Notes: generated by a model from the letters alone, not told the origin. Shown: positions 1 through 7,469, numbered from the stretch's first letter. The stretch: 11,422 nucleotides of DNA from CAMDBL01 sp964498125 (GCA_964498125.1 CAZCGE010000045.1:1-11422); one strand, 5' to 3'. Translations and numbers: made by a program.

Positions 1-74
1 GCGAACCGCGCCTCGAACTCCGGCGCCGTCTTGGGAAAATCACGCCACAGATCGTCCGGCATCGAGTGCGTCAT
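1..74 (-). CDS. Probable IS1595-type transposase, N-terminal fragment cut by window edge
   Basis: The start codon is at 74-72 on the minus strand and the frame runs open to base 1, giving 24 codons (MTHSMPDDLWRDFPKTAPEF then EARF). An AAGGAG ribosome-binding site lies 7 bases upstream (83-88, read on the minus strand), which supports this start. The FPKTxPEFExRF pattern resembles the N-terminus of IS1595-type transposases, where it precedes a zinc-ribbon domain; that comparison is from memory of the family. Only the extreme N-terminus is visible, so no catalytic residue can be checked and neither terminal repeat can be located. It is divergent from the chemotaxis operon, so an insertion sequence may border that operon. 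It could also be an unrelated small protein. Confidence 0.5.
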   Translation of the reverse strand, partial: MTHSMPDDLWRDFPKTAPEFEARF

Positions 75-76
75 GG

Positions 77-93
77 TCCAACTCCTTGTTGGA
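77..93 (-). promoter_or_regulatory. Inverted repeat enclosing the ribosome-binding site of the transposase fragment
   Basis: TCCAAC (77-82) and GTTGGA (88-93) are perfect 6-base complements around a 5-base loop. On the minus-strand transcript the loop reads AAGGA, which is the core of the ribosome-binding site for the start at 74. In RNA the hairpin could present or hide that site. Mobile elements often limit transposase translation, so a control role is plausible, but a 6-bp stem can arise by chance and function is inference. Confidence 0.3.
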
Positions 94-131
94 ACTCATG
101 TAGCTGGCGATTGCGCCGGAACTATGGGGAT

Positions 132-152
132 AGGCATGGGCTCGGCATGCCT
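132..152. repeat. Short perfect inverted repeat in the transposase/che intergenic region
   Basis: AGGCATG (132-138) and CATGCCT (146-152) are perfect 7-base complements separated by GGCTCGG. The repeat lies in the 139-bp gap between the divergent transposase start and the STAS gene, about 60 bp upstream of the latter. There is no T-tract after it on either strand, so it is not a convincing intrinsic terminator. An operator upstream of the che operon or an element-end remnant are alternatives; nothing in the sequence decides between them. I could not identify a confident -35/-10 or sigma-54 promoter in this gap. Confidence 0.35.
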
Positions 153-213
153 GATCCTTATGAAGAAATTAATCAATGCGCGGCAATGTGAATGATCACT
201 AAGTGCAGCAGAA

Positions 214-549
214 ATGCGGACGCGGGCGACTCCTATGTCAGTGACATCTACGGACGAAAGCGACGGGCATCTGCGCGTTGAACTTCCGTCGGCATTGGAC
301 CTTCGGATCGCACAGGCACTCAAGAGCGCCCTGTTGGAAGCCCTTGCCAAGGCCAAGCCATTGCGCATCGACGCCGCATCTGTCGAGCGCATGTCGACGG
401 CCTGCATTCAGATCCTGATTGCCTTTGCGGAGGCGGCGCGGCAGGCCGGATTGAGCGTCGCGTTCCATCGGCCGTCAGCATCATTCATGAGCGCTTTCGA
501 CAATCTTGGACTGTCGCCGGTCACCGCTCATTGGAAATTGGAGCATTGA
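214..549 (+). CDS. STAS-domain protein, first gene of the che operon (orf2/cheS position)
   Basis: This 111-residue protein is a single STAS domain, the fold of SpoIIAA-type anti-anti-sigma factors. Visible support includes the N-terminal strand HLRVELPSALDLRIA (19-33), then the helix-leading motif VERMSTACIQIL (57-68), where Ser61 falls at or next to the phosphorylatable serine of the DSSG motif in SpoIIAA. The C-terminal SVAFHRPSASF and FDNLGL (95-100) match the usual ending of the domain. It is followed 2 bp later by cheY, so the two are almost certainly co-transcribed. In Sinorhizobium meliloti a small gene (orf2/cheS) sits in the same place before cheY1-cheA, and CheS helps CheA bind CheY1; equivalence here is inferred from position. 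The start is uncertain: ATG at 214 and an in-frame ATG at 235 both lack a good ribosome-binding site. Confidence 0.8.
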   Translation: MRTRATPMSVTSTDESDGHLRVELPSALDLRIAQALKSALLEALAKAKPLRIDAASVERMSTACIQILIAFAEAARQAGLSVAFHRPSASFMSAFDNLGLSPVTAHWKLEH

Positions 550-551
550 TC

Positions 552-911
552 ATGAGAATTCTCATCGTTGATGATTCACCGACTGTTCGCGAAATTCTCG
601 TCAAGACCCTGACGATGGCGAAATTCGACATCCTGGTGGCTGAGCACGGGGTGAATGGCCTCAAGATCCTGGATACCGAATCCGTCGATCTGATCATCAG
701 CGACGTCAACATGACGGTGATGGGTGGCTTTGAGTTCGTCACCATGGTGCGCGAGAGGCCAGAGCACGAATTCACGCCGATCCTGTTCCTGACAACCGAG
801 GACGGCGCCGATTTCAGACAGATTGGTCGCGAGGTCGGGGCGACCGGCTGGCTGACCAAGCCGGTCGATCCGGCCAAGCTGGTTGAAACAATCAATCGCA
901 TTTGCCATTGA
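552..911 (+). CDS. cheY: Chemotaxis response regulator CheY, single receiver domain
   Basis: The protein has 119 residues and consists of one receiver domain, with no output domain. The acidic pair Asp7-Asp8 (ILIVDDSPT), the phosphoacceptor Asp51 (IISDVNM), Thr81 (FLTTED) and Lys103 (LTKPV) are all in place, so phosphorylation by CheA is expected. At the position of Tyr106 of E. coli CheY, the switch residue, there is Trp100 (ATGWLTKP). The start at 552 is chosen over an in-frame ATG at 531 because GGAG (540-543) lies 8 bases before it and 531 would overlap the STAS gene. Sitting directly before cheA, it occupies the place of rhizobial cheY1, which in S. meliloti acts as a phosphate sink and not as the motor-binding CheY2. 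Whether this copy is sink or motor regulator cannot be decided from sequence alone. Confidence 0.95.
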   Translation: MRILIVDDSPTVREILVKTLTMAKFDILVAEHGVNGLKILDTESVDLIISDVNMTVMGGFEFVTMVRERPEHEFTPILFLTTEDGADFRQIGREVGATGWLTKPVDPAKLVETINRICH

Positions 912-938
912 CCCGGAAAGGGGACCGGGACGGCAGCC

Positions 939-3062
939 ATGGACATACAGCTCGACCAATTCAAAAAAACTTTCTTCCAAGAGTGCGACGAGCTGCTCGC
1001 CAGCCTCGAGCATCAATTGCTGGCGCTCAAGGGTGGCGCAGCGGACCTGGAACCATTGCATGCGGCCTTTCGCGCCATCCACTCGATCAAGGGTGGTGCG
1101 GGGATCTTCGGCTTCGGCCGCCTGGTTGATTTCGCCCACACCTTCGAGAGTGCGCTTCGCCTGATACGGGAAGGCTCGGTTGAGATCACCGATGTGTTTG
1201 TCGATGCAGCCATTCACGCCGGCGACGTGGTTGCTGATCTCGTGACCGCGGCTCGCACGGGCGTGGAGCTGCCAGCGGACTTCGAGGCCGAATCCTGCGC
1301 GCGATTGGCGGCAGTTGTCGGTATCGAAACCGCGCGTTCGGAACCCGAGGTGAAGATCGCCGAGCCAAGCGGGCAGCACGCCACGACCAATGTATCCGAT
1401 TCGGAAATCGCGTCGCGGGACCAGGGCGGTCAACCTGGCGACTTTCGATTCAGCTACCGCATCGCGTTTTGTCCACACAAAAAGATGCTGCATCGGCTGA
1501 ACGAGCCGCTGCTTATCATGCGTCATCTGAAGGGGCTTGGGACACTGACCGTCGCAGCCGATATTTCCGGCCTGCCGGCGCTATCTGAATTGAGCCCGAC
1601 CGACTCCTATCTGACGTGGACCTTGACGCTGGAGACTGATGCTCCACTACCCAAGATCAAGGAGGCGTTCGAGTTCGTCGAAGGCGATTGCGATCTCAAT
1701 GTCGAGTGCACCAAGGATCGCGGTCCCAGAGCACCGATTGAAAACGCGGATCAGGCCAAGCCAAAGTCCGTCGGCGCTGTCAACCCACAGCCCGCGGCGT
1801 CTATCACGAGCGCGGTCGCGGCCAGCCGAAGTCAGGGCGTTTCCTCGATCCGCGTCGACCTGGATAGGATTGACCGGCTGGTCGACATGGTCGGCGAGAT
1901 CGCGGTCTCCCAGACCATGGTCTATCAGCACATCGATCAATCGCTGACGATTTCCAATCCACGGCTCTTCAACGAATTGTCCCAGCTGCTGAAACTCACG
2001 CAGTTGCTGCAGGACAGTGTCATGGCCATCCGGGCCCAGCCTATACGCTCGATTTTCGCGCGGATGCCGAGGGTGGTGCGGGATCTCGTCAGCCAAACCG
2101 GCAAGAACGTCCGTCTGGAGACCAGCGGCGAGGACACCGAGATCGACAAGACGGTGATCGAGCAGCTGAGTGACCCGCTGACGCACATGATCCGCAACGC
2201 CGTCGATCACGGCATTGAACCGAGCGACGAGCGCGTGGCCAATGGCAAGCCGGCGGAAGGCGTGATCCGCCTGGCTGCCTCGCAGCGTGGCAGCCAGATT
2301 GTCATCGAGGTCAGCGACGACGGCCGTGGCATCGATCGCGACAAGGTCAGGCGCAAGGCGATCGAGGAAAATCTGCTGCCTGCCGATGCCAAGCTCAGCG
2401 ACGACGAGATCAATAATCTCATTTTTCTTCCGGGTCTCTCGACCGCTGACAAGGTCTCGAACATCTCGGGCCGTGGCGTCGGCATGGATGTCGTCAAACG
2501 CAATATTCAGAAGCTCGGCGGGCGCGTTTCCATCAACTCGGAACCCGGTCGCGGTTCAAAAATGACCCTTACCTTGCCGCTCACGCTGGCTGTGATCGAT
2601 GGCATGATTGTCCGCTGCGCCGGGGAAATCTATGTGATCCCGATCGCCAATATCCTGGAGTGCTTGGCGGTTTCGAGTCGTCAATTGAATGTCGTCCCTG
2701 GCTCCGGCGAGGTGATCAATGTCCGGGGCGCCCACGTGCGGGTCGTGCGGCTGTCGACAGTCTTTGATATTGCGAATTCCGCGCCCTCGCCTCAGCAACT
2801 GGTCATCCTGATCGAAATTGGCGCCGTCTCACCCATGGGTCTGGTCGTGGACGAAATTATTGGCCAGCAGCAGGTGGTGATGAAGAGCTTCCGCGAATCC
2901 TTCGGGGACGTCGCCGGTGTCGCCGGCGCCACCATCATGGGTGATGGCGCCGTCGCCCTCATCCTCGACGCTGTCGCCATTTCCGAACTCTCCGCAACCC
3001 GCGCATCCCGGCGGCTTCGACTGCCAACCCACCACGCCAACACGCGGAAGCACGTCGCATGA
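939..3062 (+). CDS. cheA: Chemotaxis histidine kinase CheA
   Basis: CheA autophosphorylates on His and passes phosphate to CheY and CheB at the receptor array. The 707 residues show the five-part layout. P1 (Hpt) covers about 1-105, with phosphorylated His48 in AIHSIKGGAG. A regulator-binding-like P2 domain covers about 168-256 (FRFSYRIAF ... FEFVEGDCDL), flanked by Ala/Pro/Ser-rich linkers (132-165 and 258-300). The P3 dimerisation helices cover about 301-370 (IRVDLDRIDRLVDMVGEIAV). The P4 ATPase covers about 372-548, with N box Asn420 in MIRNAVDHGIE, G1 DDGRG (460-464) and G2 GRGVGMD (511-517). The P5 CheW-like domain covers about 550-690. All catalytic motifs are intact. The gene starts 27 bp after cheY; the ribosome-binding site is weak (GGGAC at 926-930). 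The stop overlaps the start of cheW (ATGA), suggesting coupled translation. Confidence 0.97.
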   Translation: MDIQLDQFKKTFFQECDELLASLEHQLLALKGGAADLEPLHAAFRAIHSIKGGAGIFGFGRLVDFAHTFESALRLIREGSVEITDVFVDAAIHAGDVVADLVTAARTGVELPADFEAESCARLAAVVGIETARSEPEVKIAEPSGQHATTNVSDSEIASRDQGGQPGDFRFSYRIAFCPHKKMLHRLNEPLLIMRHLKGLGTLTVAADISGLPALSELSPTDSYLTWTLTLETDAPLPKIKEAFEFVEGDCDLNVECTKDRGPRAPIENADQAKPKSVGAVNPQPAASITSAVAASRSQGVSSIRVDLDRIDRLVDMVGEIAVSQTMVYQHIDQSLTISNPRLFNELSQLLKLTQLLQDSVMAIRAQPIRSIFARMPRVVRDLVSQTGKNVRLETSGEDTEIDKTVIEQLSDPLTHMIRNAVDHGIEPSDERVANGKPAEGVIRLAASQRGSQIVIEVSDDGRGIDRDKVRRKAIEENLLPADAKLSDDEINNLIFLPGLSTADKVSNISGRGVGMDVVKRNIQKLGGRVSINSEPGRGSKMTLTLPLTLAVIDGMIVRCAGEIYVIPIANILECLAVSSRQLNVVPGSGEVINVRGAHVRVVRLSTVFDIANSAPSPQQLVILIEIGAVSPMGLVVDEIIGQQQVVMKSFRESFGDVAGVAGATIMGDGAVALILDAVAISELSATRASRRLRLPTHHANTRKHVA

Positions 3063-3589
3063 ACCAGATTCGCAATGACAGTGGCCAGGTCCACCAGCCG
3101 CAGGCCGCGGGCGCTGTCGATACACGCCAGTTCGTCACCTTCACGCTCGGCGAGCAGCAGTACTGCGTCGACATCATGGCGGTGCGTGAGATCCGCGCCG
3201 CCAACGTCATCACGCCGCTGCCCAGCGCGCCCGAGTTCGTGCGTGGCGTGATCAATCTGCGCGGCACCATCGTGCCGATCATCGATCTGCGGACGCGGTT
3301 CGCGCTCGGCCGCACCGAGCTGAACCAGGGCATCGTCGTGGTCGTCATGATCGACGGCCGGCTCAACGGCCTGCTGGTCGACGGTGTCTCCGACATCCTC
3401 ACCGTGCGCGCCAGCGACATTGCCGCAATCCCGGAAACCGACGGCGAACGGCGCAACCCGTTCTTCGACGGCCTGATCACGCAAGGCGACGCCATGCTGA
3501 TCGTGATCGCCCTCGATCGGCTGATGCGGTCGTCCGCGCACGAGCTGAATGCTGCCGTGGCTACCGAGATTTTGGCGATGAGTGCCTAG
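3059..3589 (+). CDS. cheW: Chemotaxis coupling protein CheW
   Basis: CheW links CheA to chemoreceptors in the membrane array. The 176-residue protein has a CheW-like SH3-type double barrel from about residue 23 to 158. The hallmark RGVINLRGTIVPIIDLR (62-78) is followed by GLLVDGVSDIL (104-114), the groove that binds the receptor tip in the family. A variable 22-residue N-terminal tail (Gln-, Ala-rich) and a short Ala-rich C-terminal extension (159-176) make it slightly longer than the usual 150-165 residues. Its ATG is inside the end of cheA (ATGA, 4-base overlap), so it is probably translated by ribosomes leaving cheA. It is followed by the longest gap in the operon, about 176 bp before cheR. 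Confidence 0.96.
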   Translation: MNQIRNDSGQVHQPQAAGAVDTRQFVTFTLGEQQYCVDIMAVREIRAANVITPLPSAPEFVRGVINLRGTIVPIIDLRTRFALGRTELNQGIVVVVMIDGRLNGLLVDGVSDILTVRASDIAAIPETDGERRNPFFDGLITQGDAMLIVIALDRLMRSSAHELNAAVATEILAMSA

Positions 3590-3765
3590 CGCCCAAAGCC
3601 ACGAACGGTTCGATCGTCCGATAACGGAAAGCCTGGATGCCCGGCAGCGGCGCCGTCGATAGAAGATCATGCGCATCAAACAGAAATCGAGACCGGTATG
3701 TCCTCAGTATTCCGCCGATGTGATTGCAAGACCGTCCAAGTGGAGTGCGTAAACTGACGTCCTCA

Positions 3766-4683
3766 ATGTCAAATCCGGCGATTGTCCGCGACGCCGCTGC
3801 TCGACCGGGCCGCGCGACGCAGGCTGTTGCGCCGGTGGATCCGGGCAACTTGGCGGAAGTGCCATTGTCGGTTGGCGAGTTCAATTTCATCCGTCATCTC
3901 GCCATGACTCACGCCGGGATCGCGCTGGCCGACTACAAGCGCAATATGGTGTACCGGCGCGTATCCAAACGGCTGAAGGCGCTCGGCCTACAGACAGTCG
4001 CTGAGTATTGCAGCCTGCTGGCTGATCCAACCAACACGTCGGAAGTGCAGGACCTGATCAATGCCCTGACCACAAACAAGACCGACTTTTTCAGGGAAAG
4101 CCATCATTTCGATCATCTGGCGAAAATCGCCATGCCAAAGATCTTGGCCAGGCTCAATCATGCACACAGCCGCCGGCTGCGCATCTGGTCGGCGGGGTGC
4201 TCATCGGGGCAGGAGCCTTATTCGATCGCCATGACCTTGCGGGACTGTGTACCGGATCTGGCGCAGTGGGATGCTCGCATTCTGGCGACCGATATCGACA
4301 CGGACATCCTCGATCGGGCGAGCAAGGGCGTGTACGGCGGCAGCGAGATCAGTTCCATTCCCGATGACCTGCGGCGCAAGCATGTGGCGTCCGTTATCGG
4401 TTCCAAGGGGCAGTATCGCATATCCGAGGATATTCGATCCCGGATCGCCTTCAGACCGCTCAATCTCCACAATATCTGGCCGATGAACGGCATGTTCGAC
4501 GTCATCTTCTGCCGTAACGTGGTGATCTATTTCGACAAGCCGACACAGTGCCGGTTGTTCGACCGCTTCGCGGACATCATGAGTACCGACGGCTATCTCT
4601 ACGTCGGCCACTCCGAGTCTCTCTATAAAGTCAGTGATCGATTCCGTTCCATCGGTCAGAGCATTTACCAAAAGATCGAGTAG
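3766..4683 (+). CDS. cheR: Chemoreceptor glutamate methyltransferase CheR
   Basis: CheR methylates glutamates of chemoreceptors using S-adenosylmethionine. From ATG 3766 the protein is 305 residues. A low-complexity tail (1-32) is followed by the helical CheR N-domain, about 34-110 (LSVGEFNFIRHLA ... NKTDFFRE). The methyltransferase domain then shows IWSAGCSSGQEPYS (140-153, the SAM loop), ATDID (174-178), FDVIFCRNVVIYFD (244-257) and YLYVGHSES (277-285). Length and motifs match the family, and nothing is missing. The start is not certain: in-frame TTG at 3724 and GTG at 3745 would add 14 or 7 residues, and no candidate has a strong ribosome-binding site (TGGAG at 3741-3745 is the nearest). 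The 176-bp gap after cheW could hold an internal promoter; I saw no convincing one. cheB follows after 45 bp. Confidence 0.94.
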   Translation: MSNPAIVRDAAARPGRATQAVAPVDPGNLAEVPLSVGEFNFIRHLAMTHAGIALADYKRNMVYRRVSKRLKALGLQTVAEYCSLLADPTNTSEVQDLINALTTNKTDFFRESHHFDHLAKIAMPKILARLNHAHSRRLRIWSAGCSSGQEPYSIAMTLRDCVPDLAQWDARILATDIDTDILDRASKGVYGGSEISSIPDDLRRKHVASVIGSKGQYRISEDIRSRIAFRPLNLHNIWPMNGMFDVIFCRNVVIYFDKPTQCRLFDRFADIMSTDGYLYVGHSESLYKVSDRFRSIGQSIYQKIE

Positions 4684-4728
4684 TCATCCAAGGGCGCTTA
4701 GCTGCTCGATTGCATAAAGGCCTTCACG

Positions 4729-5835
4729 ATGGTTCGAGTCCTGATCGTTGATGATTCCGCCATCATGCGGCGGATTCTGTCGGACATGCTGTCCACGGAT
4801 CCAGAGATCGAGGTTGTCGGCACTGCTTCCGATCCACTGATCGCGCGCGAAATGATCAAGACGCTCGACCCCGATGTGCTGACGCTCGATATCGAGATGC
4901 CGAGGCTGGATGGCCTGGTCTTCCTCGAGAAACTCATGCAATTGCGGCCGATGCCGGTTGTCATGATCTCCGCCCTGACTCAGGATGGCGCCGATGCAAC
5001 GCTGCAAGCGCTTGAAATCGGCGCGGTTGACTTCATCGCCAAGCCCAAGATCGACTCCGGACAAGGCTGGCTCGAACTGCGAGACGAGGTCATCTCCAAA
5101 GTGAAAGCGGCGAACCAGGCTTCGGTTCGCTCCAGACGCCCAGGGGCCTTGTTGCGAAAGCGCATGGAAGCGGTGGTGCGCCGCCCGCACAATATCGGCA
5201 GGGTGATCGGCATCGGGGCGTCCACGGGCGGCGTCGGCGCAGTCACAGATGTGCTAAGCCTGATGCTCACGAGTGGGCCGCCCATCCTCGTTGCCCAGCA
5301 CATGCCGCCGGCCTTCACGAAGCAGTTTGCCAAGCGGATCAACGATTATTGCGCCGTATCGGTGCACGAAGCCAATGACCAGGAAGAGTTGCAGTCCGGT
5401 CACGCCTATATTGCGCCCGGCGACCGGCATCTGTCGATCATTCAGCTCGGCGGGCGCTATTTCTGCAAGCTCGAAACCGGCGAGCGTATCAACGGCCACA
5501 TTCCCGCGGTTGACGTGCTGTTTGCGTCGCTGGCTGCTGCGACCGGCGCTGCGGGGATCGGCGTGCTGCTGACCGGCATGGGCAAGGATGGCGCGAAGGG
5601 ACTGGGTCAGATGCGCCAGGCGGGCGGGATAACGATCTGCCAGGACGAAGCCAGCTGCGTGGTCTATGGCATGCCGAGGGCGGCGGTGGAGATCGGCGCT
5701 GTCATGCACGAATTGCCTTTGAGCCGCATCGGGCCCCTCCTCCTGCAATTGTCGGGGTCTGGTCAGCTGGCTGAGGATTCAGCCCTCGCCTCGGAAAGAC
5801 GTGTGTCCCACGCCAACCTTGTGGGGCAAAAATGA
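4729..5835 (+). CDS. cheB: Receptor methylesterase/glutamine deamidase CheB
   Basis: CheB removes methyl groups added by CheR and deamidates receptor glutamines; it is activated by phosphate from CheA. The 368-residue protein has an N-terminal receiver domain (1-107) with Asp8-Asp9, phosphoacceptor Asp54 (LTLDIEMP), Ser81 and Lys105 (IAKPK). A linker (about 110-155) leads to the methylesterase domain (about 156-345). The catalytic triad is visible: Ser165 in GASTGG, His191 in AQHMP and Asp287 in GMGKDGA. These fall within one residue of Ser164, His190 and Asp286 of the enteric enzyme, so activity is expected. The start at 4729 has AAAGG (4716-4720) 8 bases upstream. Its TGA overlaps the cheD start in ATGA. 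No C-terminal domain beyond the usual, apart from a short Ser/Ala/Gln-rich tail. Confidence 0.97.
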   Translation: MVRVLIVDDSAIMRRILSDMLSTDPEIEVVGTASDPLIAREMIKTLDPDVLTLDIEMPRLDGLVFLEKLMQLRPMPVVMISALTQDGADATLQALEIGAVDFIAKPKIDSGQGWLELRDEVISKVKAANQASVRSRRPGALLRKRMEAVVRRPHNIGRVIGIGASTGGVGAVTDVLSLMLTSGPPILVAQHMPPAFTKQFAKRINDYCAVSVHEANDQEELQSGHAYIAPGDRHLSIIQLGGRYFCKLETGERINGHIPAVDVLFASLAAATGAAGIGVLLTGMGKDGAKGLGQMRQAGGITICQDEASCVVYGMPRAAVEIGAVMHELPLSRIGPLLLQLSGSGQLAEDSALASERRVSHANLVGQK

Positions 5836-6506
5836 GCGATCAGAACGCAATACCGAGAGCCCAGACGGGCGATGAACAGACGCCGAACGGGTTGCGGCGG
5901 CGCAATTCCGATCGGCTGCGTAATATGACGTCGGTGTGGCTCGGACAGGGTGAATTCAGAATTTCCGACAACCCGACCGAGTTGCTGACGACCGTGCTGG
6001 GCTCGTGCATCGCTGTTTGCATCTGTGATCCTGTCGCCGCCGTCGGTGGCATGAACCATTTTCTGTTGCCCAAGGCACCGCGCCCGTTGGATGGCCTGCC
6101 GAGCCTCGAATTGCGCTATGGCAGCTATTCGATCGAGCGCTTGATCAATGCCATTCTGTCCCATGGGGGGCGCCGCGATCTATTGAAAATCAAAGTATTC
6201 GGCGGCTCCAACATCATGGGGACATCGAATATAGGTCACAGCAACGCAGACTTCGTCGAGGAGTATATGCGCAAGGAAGGGTTGGTGATCGCCGCCAAGG
6301 ACCTGCGCGGTCATGCGCCGCGCAAGGTGCACTATTTTCCGACCTCGGGCCTGGTGCTCGTGAGCCAGCCGAGGGATCTCTCCGCGGCCAACATCGGCGT
6401 CACCGAGGCCAAGGCGGGCCTGCGACCGTTGCTGCCCGACACCGCCGGGACCATCGAAATCTTCCAAGAAGCGATTGGCGCGAGGCGCGTCCAGGCCACG
6501 CGCTGA
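5832..6506 (+). CDS. cheD: Chemoreceptor glutamine deamidase CheD
   Basis: CheD deamidates glutamines in chemoreceptors and, where CheC exists, binds it; no cheC is seen here. The 224 residues carry a 34-residue hydrophilic leader and then the CheD domain (about 35-200). The catalytic residues are all present: Cys59 in LGSC, His76 in GGMNHF and Thr53 in ELLTT. The offset from the Thermotoga maritima residues (Thr21, Cys27, His44) is a constant 32, which confirms the alignment without gaps. KVFGGSNIM (188-style GG loop, about 118-126) and YFPTSGLVL (166-175 region) are typical of the family. The start overlaps the cheB stop by 4 bases. It is the last gene of the operon; only 12 bp separate its stop from that of the convergent exported repeat protein, and no hairpin with T-tract lies between. 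Confidence 0.95.
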   Translation: MSDQNAIPRAQTGDEQTPNGLRRRNSDRLRNMTSVWLGQGEFRISDNPTELLTTVLGSCIAVCICDPVAAVGGMNHFLLPKAPRPLDGLPSLELRYGSYSIERLINAILSHGGRRDLLKIKVFGGSNIMGTSNIGHSNADFVEEYMRKEGLVIAAKDLRGHAPRKVHYFPTSGLVLVSQPRDLSAANIGVTEAKAGLRPLLPDTAGTIEIFQEAIGARRVQATR

Positions 6507-6518
6507 CCCGGTCCGCGG

Positions 6519-7469
6519 TTATTGCATCACGACCTCGACCTGCACCACGTCGCCGGCCTGCACGGCGAAGTCGCGGCGGAAGCTTTGGCCACTGGATTTG
6601 GCGATAACGGTATAGTTGCCGGGCGCCAAAATGTGGGTCGGCAATGCGCCGACGCTTTCCTTGACGGGCTCGCCTGTGGGTGTCTGCAGTACCCATTGTG
6701 TGTCGGCGAGGGCGTGGCCGCCGGCGCGCGGCACGAGCTTGAAAGTGACGCGGGCGATGGCATGCGCGACGGTCGCATTGGTCAGCTTGCCGGCTTCCAC
6801 CGTCACGTCCGAGCGCACGGTGGCATTGGCGTCGCCAAATGTACTGACGATGTGATACAGGCCGGCATTGAGGCGGATGATGAGGCCGGGCCGCGCGCCG
6901 GTCATGATGCGTGAGCGATTGCCGAATTGGTCACGCTCATCAGAAAGTATGTCGTAGAGCACGCTGCCAGCCGGCGGTGCCGCGCCGTTCTCCAACTGCG
7001 CCTGGACTTTCAGGCCGCCGGCATTGAGCACGAATTTCTCCACCACTGGCACACCCGGCTTGACGTTGATTTTTCGCGTCAGGTGCGCGCGGCCGAAGGC
7101 GGCGTTGACGACATAGTTTCCCGGCGGCAACCGCAGCTCAGGATTGGCATCGCGGGATGTCGACAGCAGGCGCGTCCGGCTTTCGCCGCCGGGACTCTCC
7201 TGGAACACGCGCCAGACGAGGCCCTGGTCGATGCGCTGGCCATCGTTTGTGAGCAACGCCACAAGCGTCACATGTCCGACGTTGCCGCTGGCTTCACCCT
7301 GGGGTGGGGTCTGTTGCTTGGTCTCAGCCGGCTGGCGCGGGACAGCGGTCGTGTTGGGGTTGGACGCCTGCGCATGGGCGGCCAGCGGCGCCAGCGCCAG
7401 CACCCACAGCAGCATCATCCCAAACCAACACCGAACTGACATCATGGCTCGTGCTACCGTCTCTCGCAT
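6519..7469 (-). CDS. Exported protein with three tandem beta-domain repeats, paralogous to the modules of the neighbouring VWA protein
   Basis: From ATG 7469 the product is 316 residues. Residues 1-34 are a signal peptide: Arg-rich start, hydrophobic FGMMLLWVLALAPLA (16-30) and an AHA-Q cleavage site. A Pro/Gln/Thr-rich linker (35-62) precedes three modules of about 80-85 residues, at roughly 66-148, 152-235 and 239-316. Each contains a strand-turn-strand core of the form L-x-x-G-x-Y-x-V: LPPGNYVV (114), LNAGLYHI (200) and LAPGNYTV (281). The first module aligns well with the first module of the VWA protein (WRV, then a GG turn, then LPxGxYxVxA). No enzyme motif is seen; a carboxypeptidase-regulatory-like or Ig-like beta-sandwich is likely. 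Alternative ATGs at 7445 and 7442 keep the signal peptide; frames opening at 7721 would bury it. It lies 107 bp downstream of the VWA gene on the same strand, so they may be co-transcribed. Confidence 0.8.
   Translation of the reverse strand: MRETVARAMMSVRCWFGMMLLWVLALAPLAAHAQASNPNTTAVPRQPAETKQQTPPQGEASGNVGHVTLVALLTNDGQRIDQGLVWRVFQESPGGESRTRLLSTSRDANPELRLPPGNYVVNAAFGRAHLTRKINVKPGVPVVEKFVLNAGGLKVQAQLENGAAPPAGSVLYDILSDERDQFGNRSRIMTGARPGLIIRLNAGLYHIVSTFGDANATVRSDVTVEAGKLTNATVAHAIARVTFKLVPRAGGHALADTQWVLQTPTGEPVKESVGALPTHILAPGNYTVIAKSSGQSFRRDFAVQAGDVVQVEVVMQ

Noticed and set aside
188..199. GTGA-N4-TCAC palindrome before the STAS gene, possible CRP/FNR-type site
   Set aside because: Spacing does not fit CRP (N6) and the arms do not fit the FNR TTGAT-N4-ATCAA pattern.
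576..1526. Long open frame on the minus strand opposite cheY and cheA (316 codons)
   Set aside because: It lies fully opposite two clearly conserved genes and its translation shows no recognisable domain; high GC gives long antisense frames.
2792..3679. Long open frame on the minus strand opposite the cheA end and cheW (295 codons)
   Set aside because: Composition is Asp/His/Arg-rich as expected from reading the opposite strand of a GC-rich gene; cheA and cheW are certain on the plus strand.
3669..3752. Small frame of 27 codons in the cheW-cheR gap
   Set aside because: No good ribosome-binding site and no recognisable sequence; too short to support.
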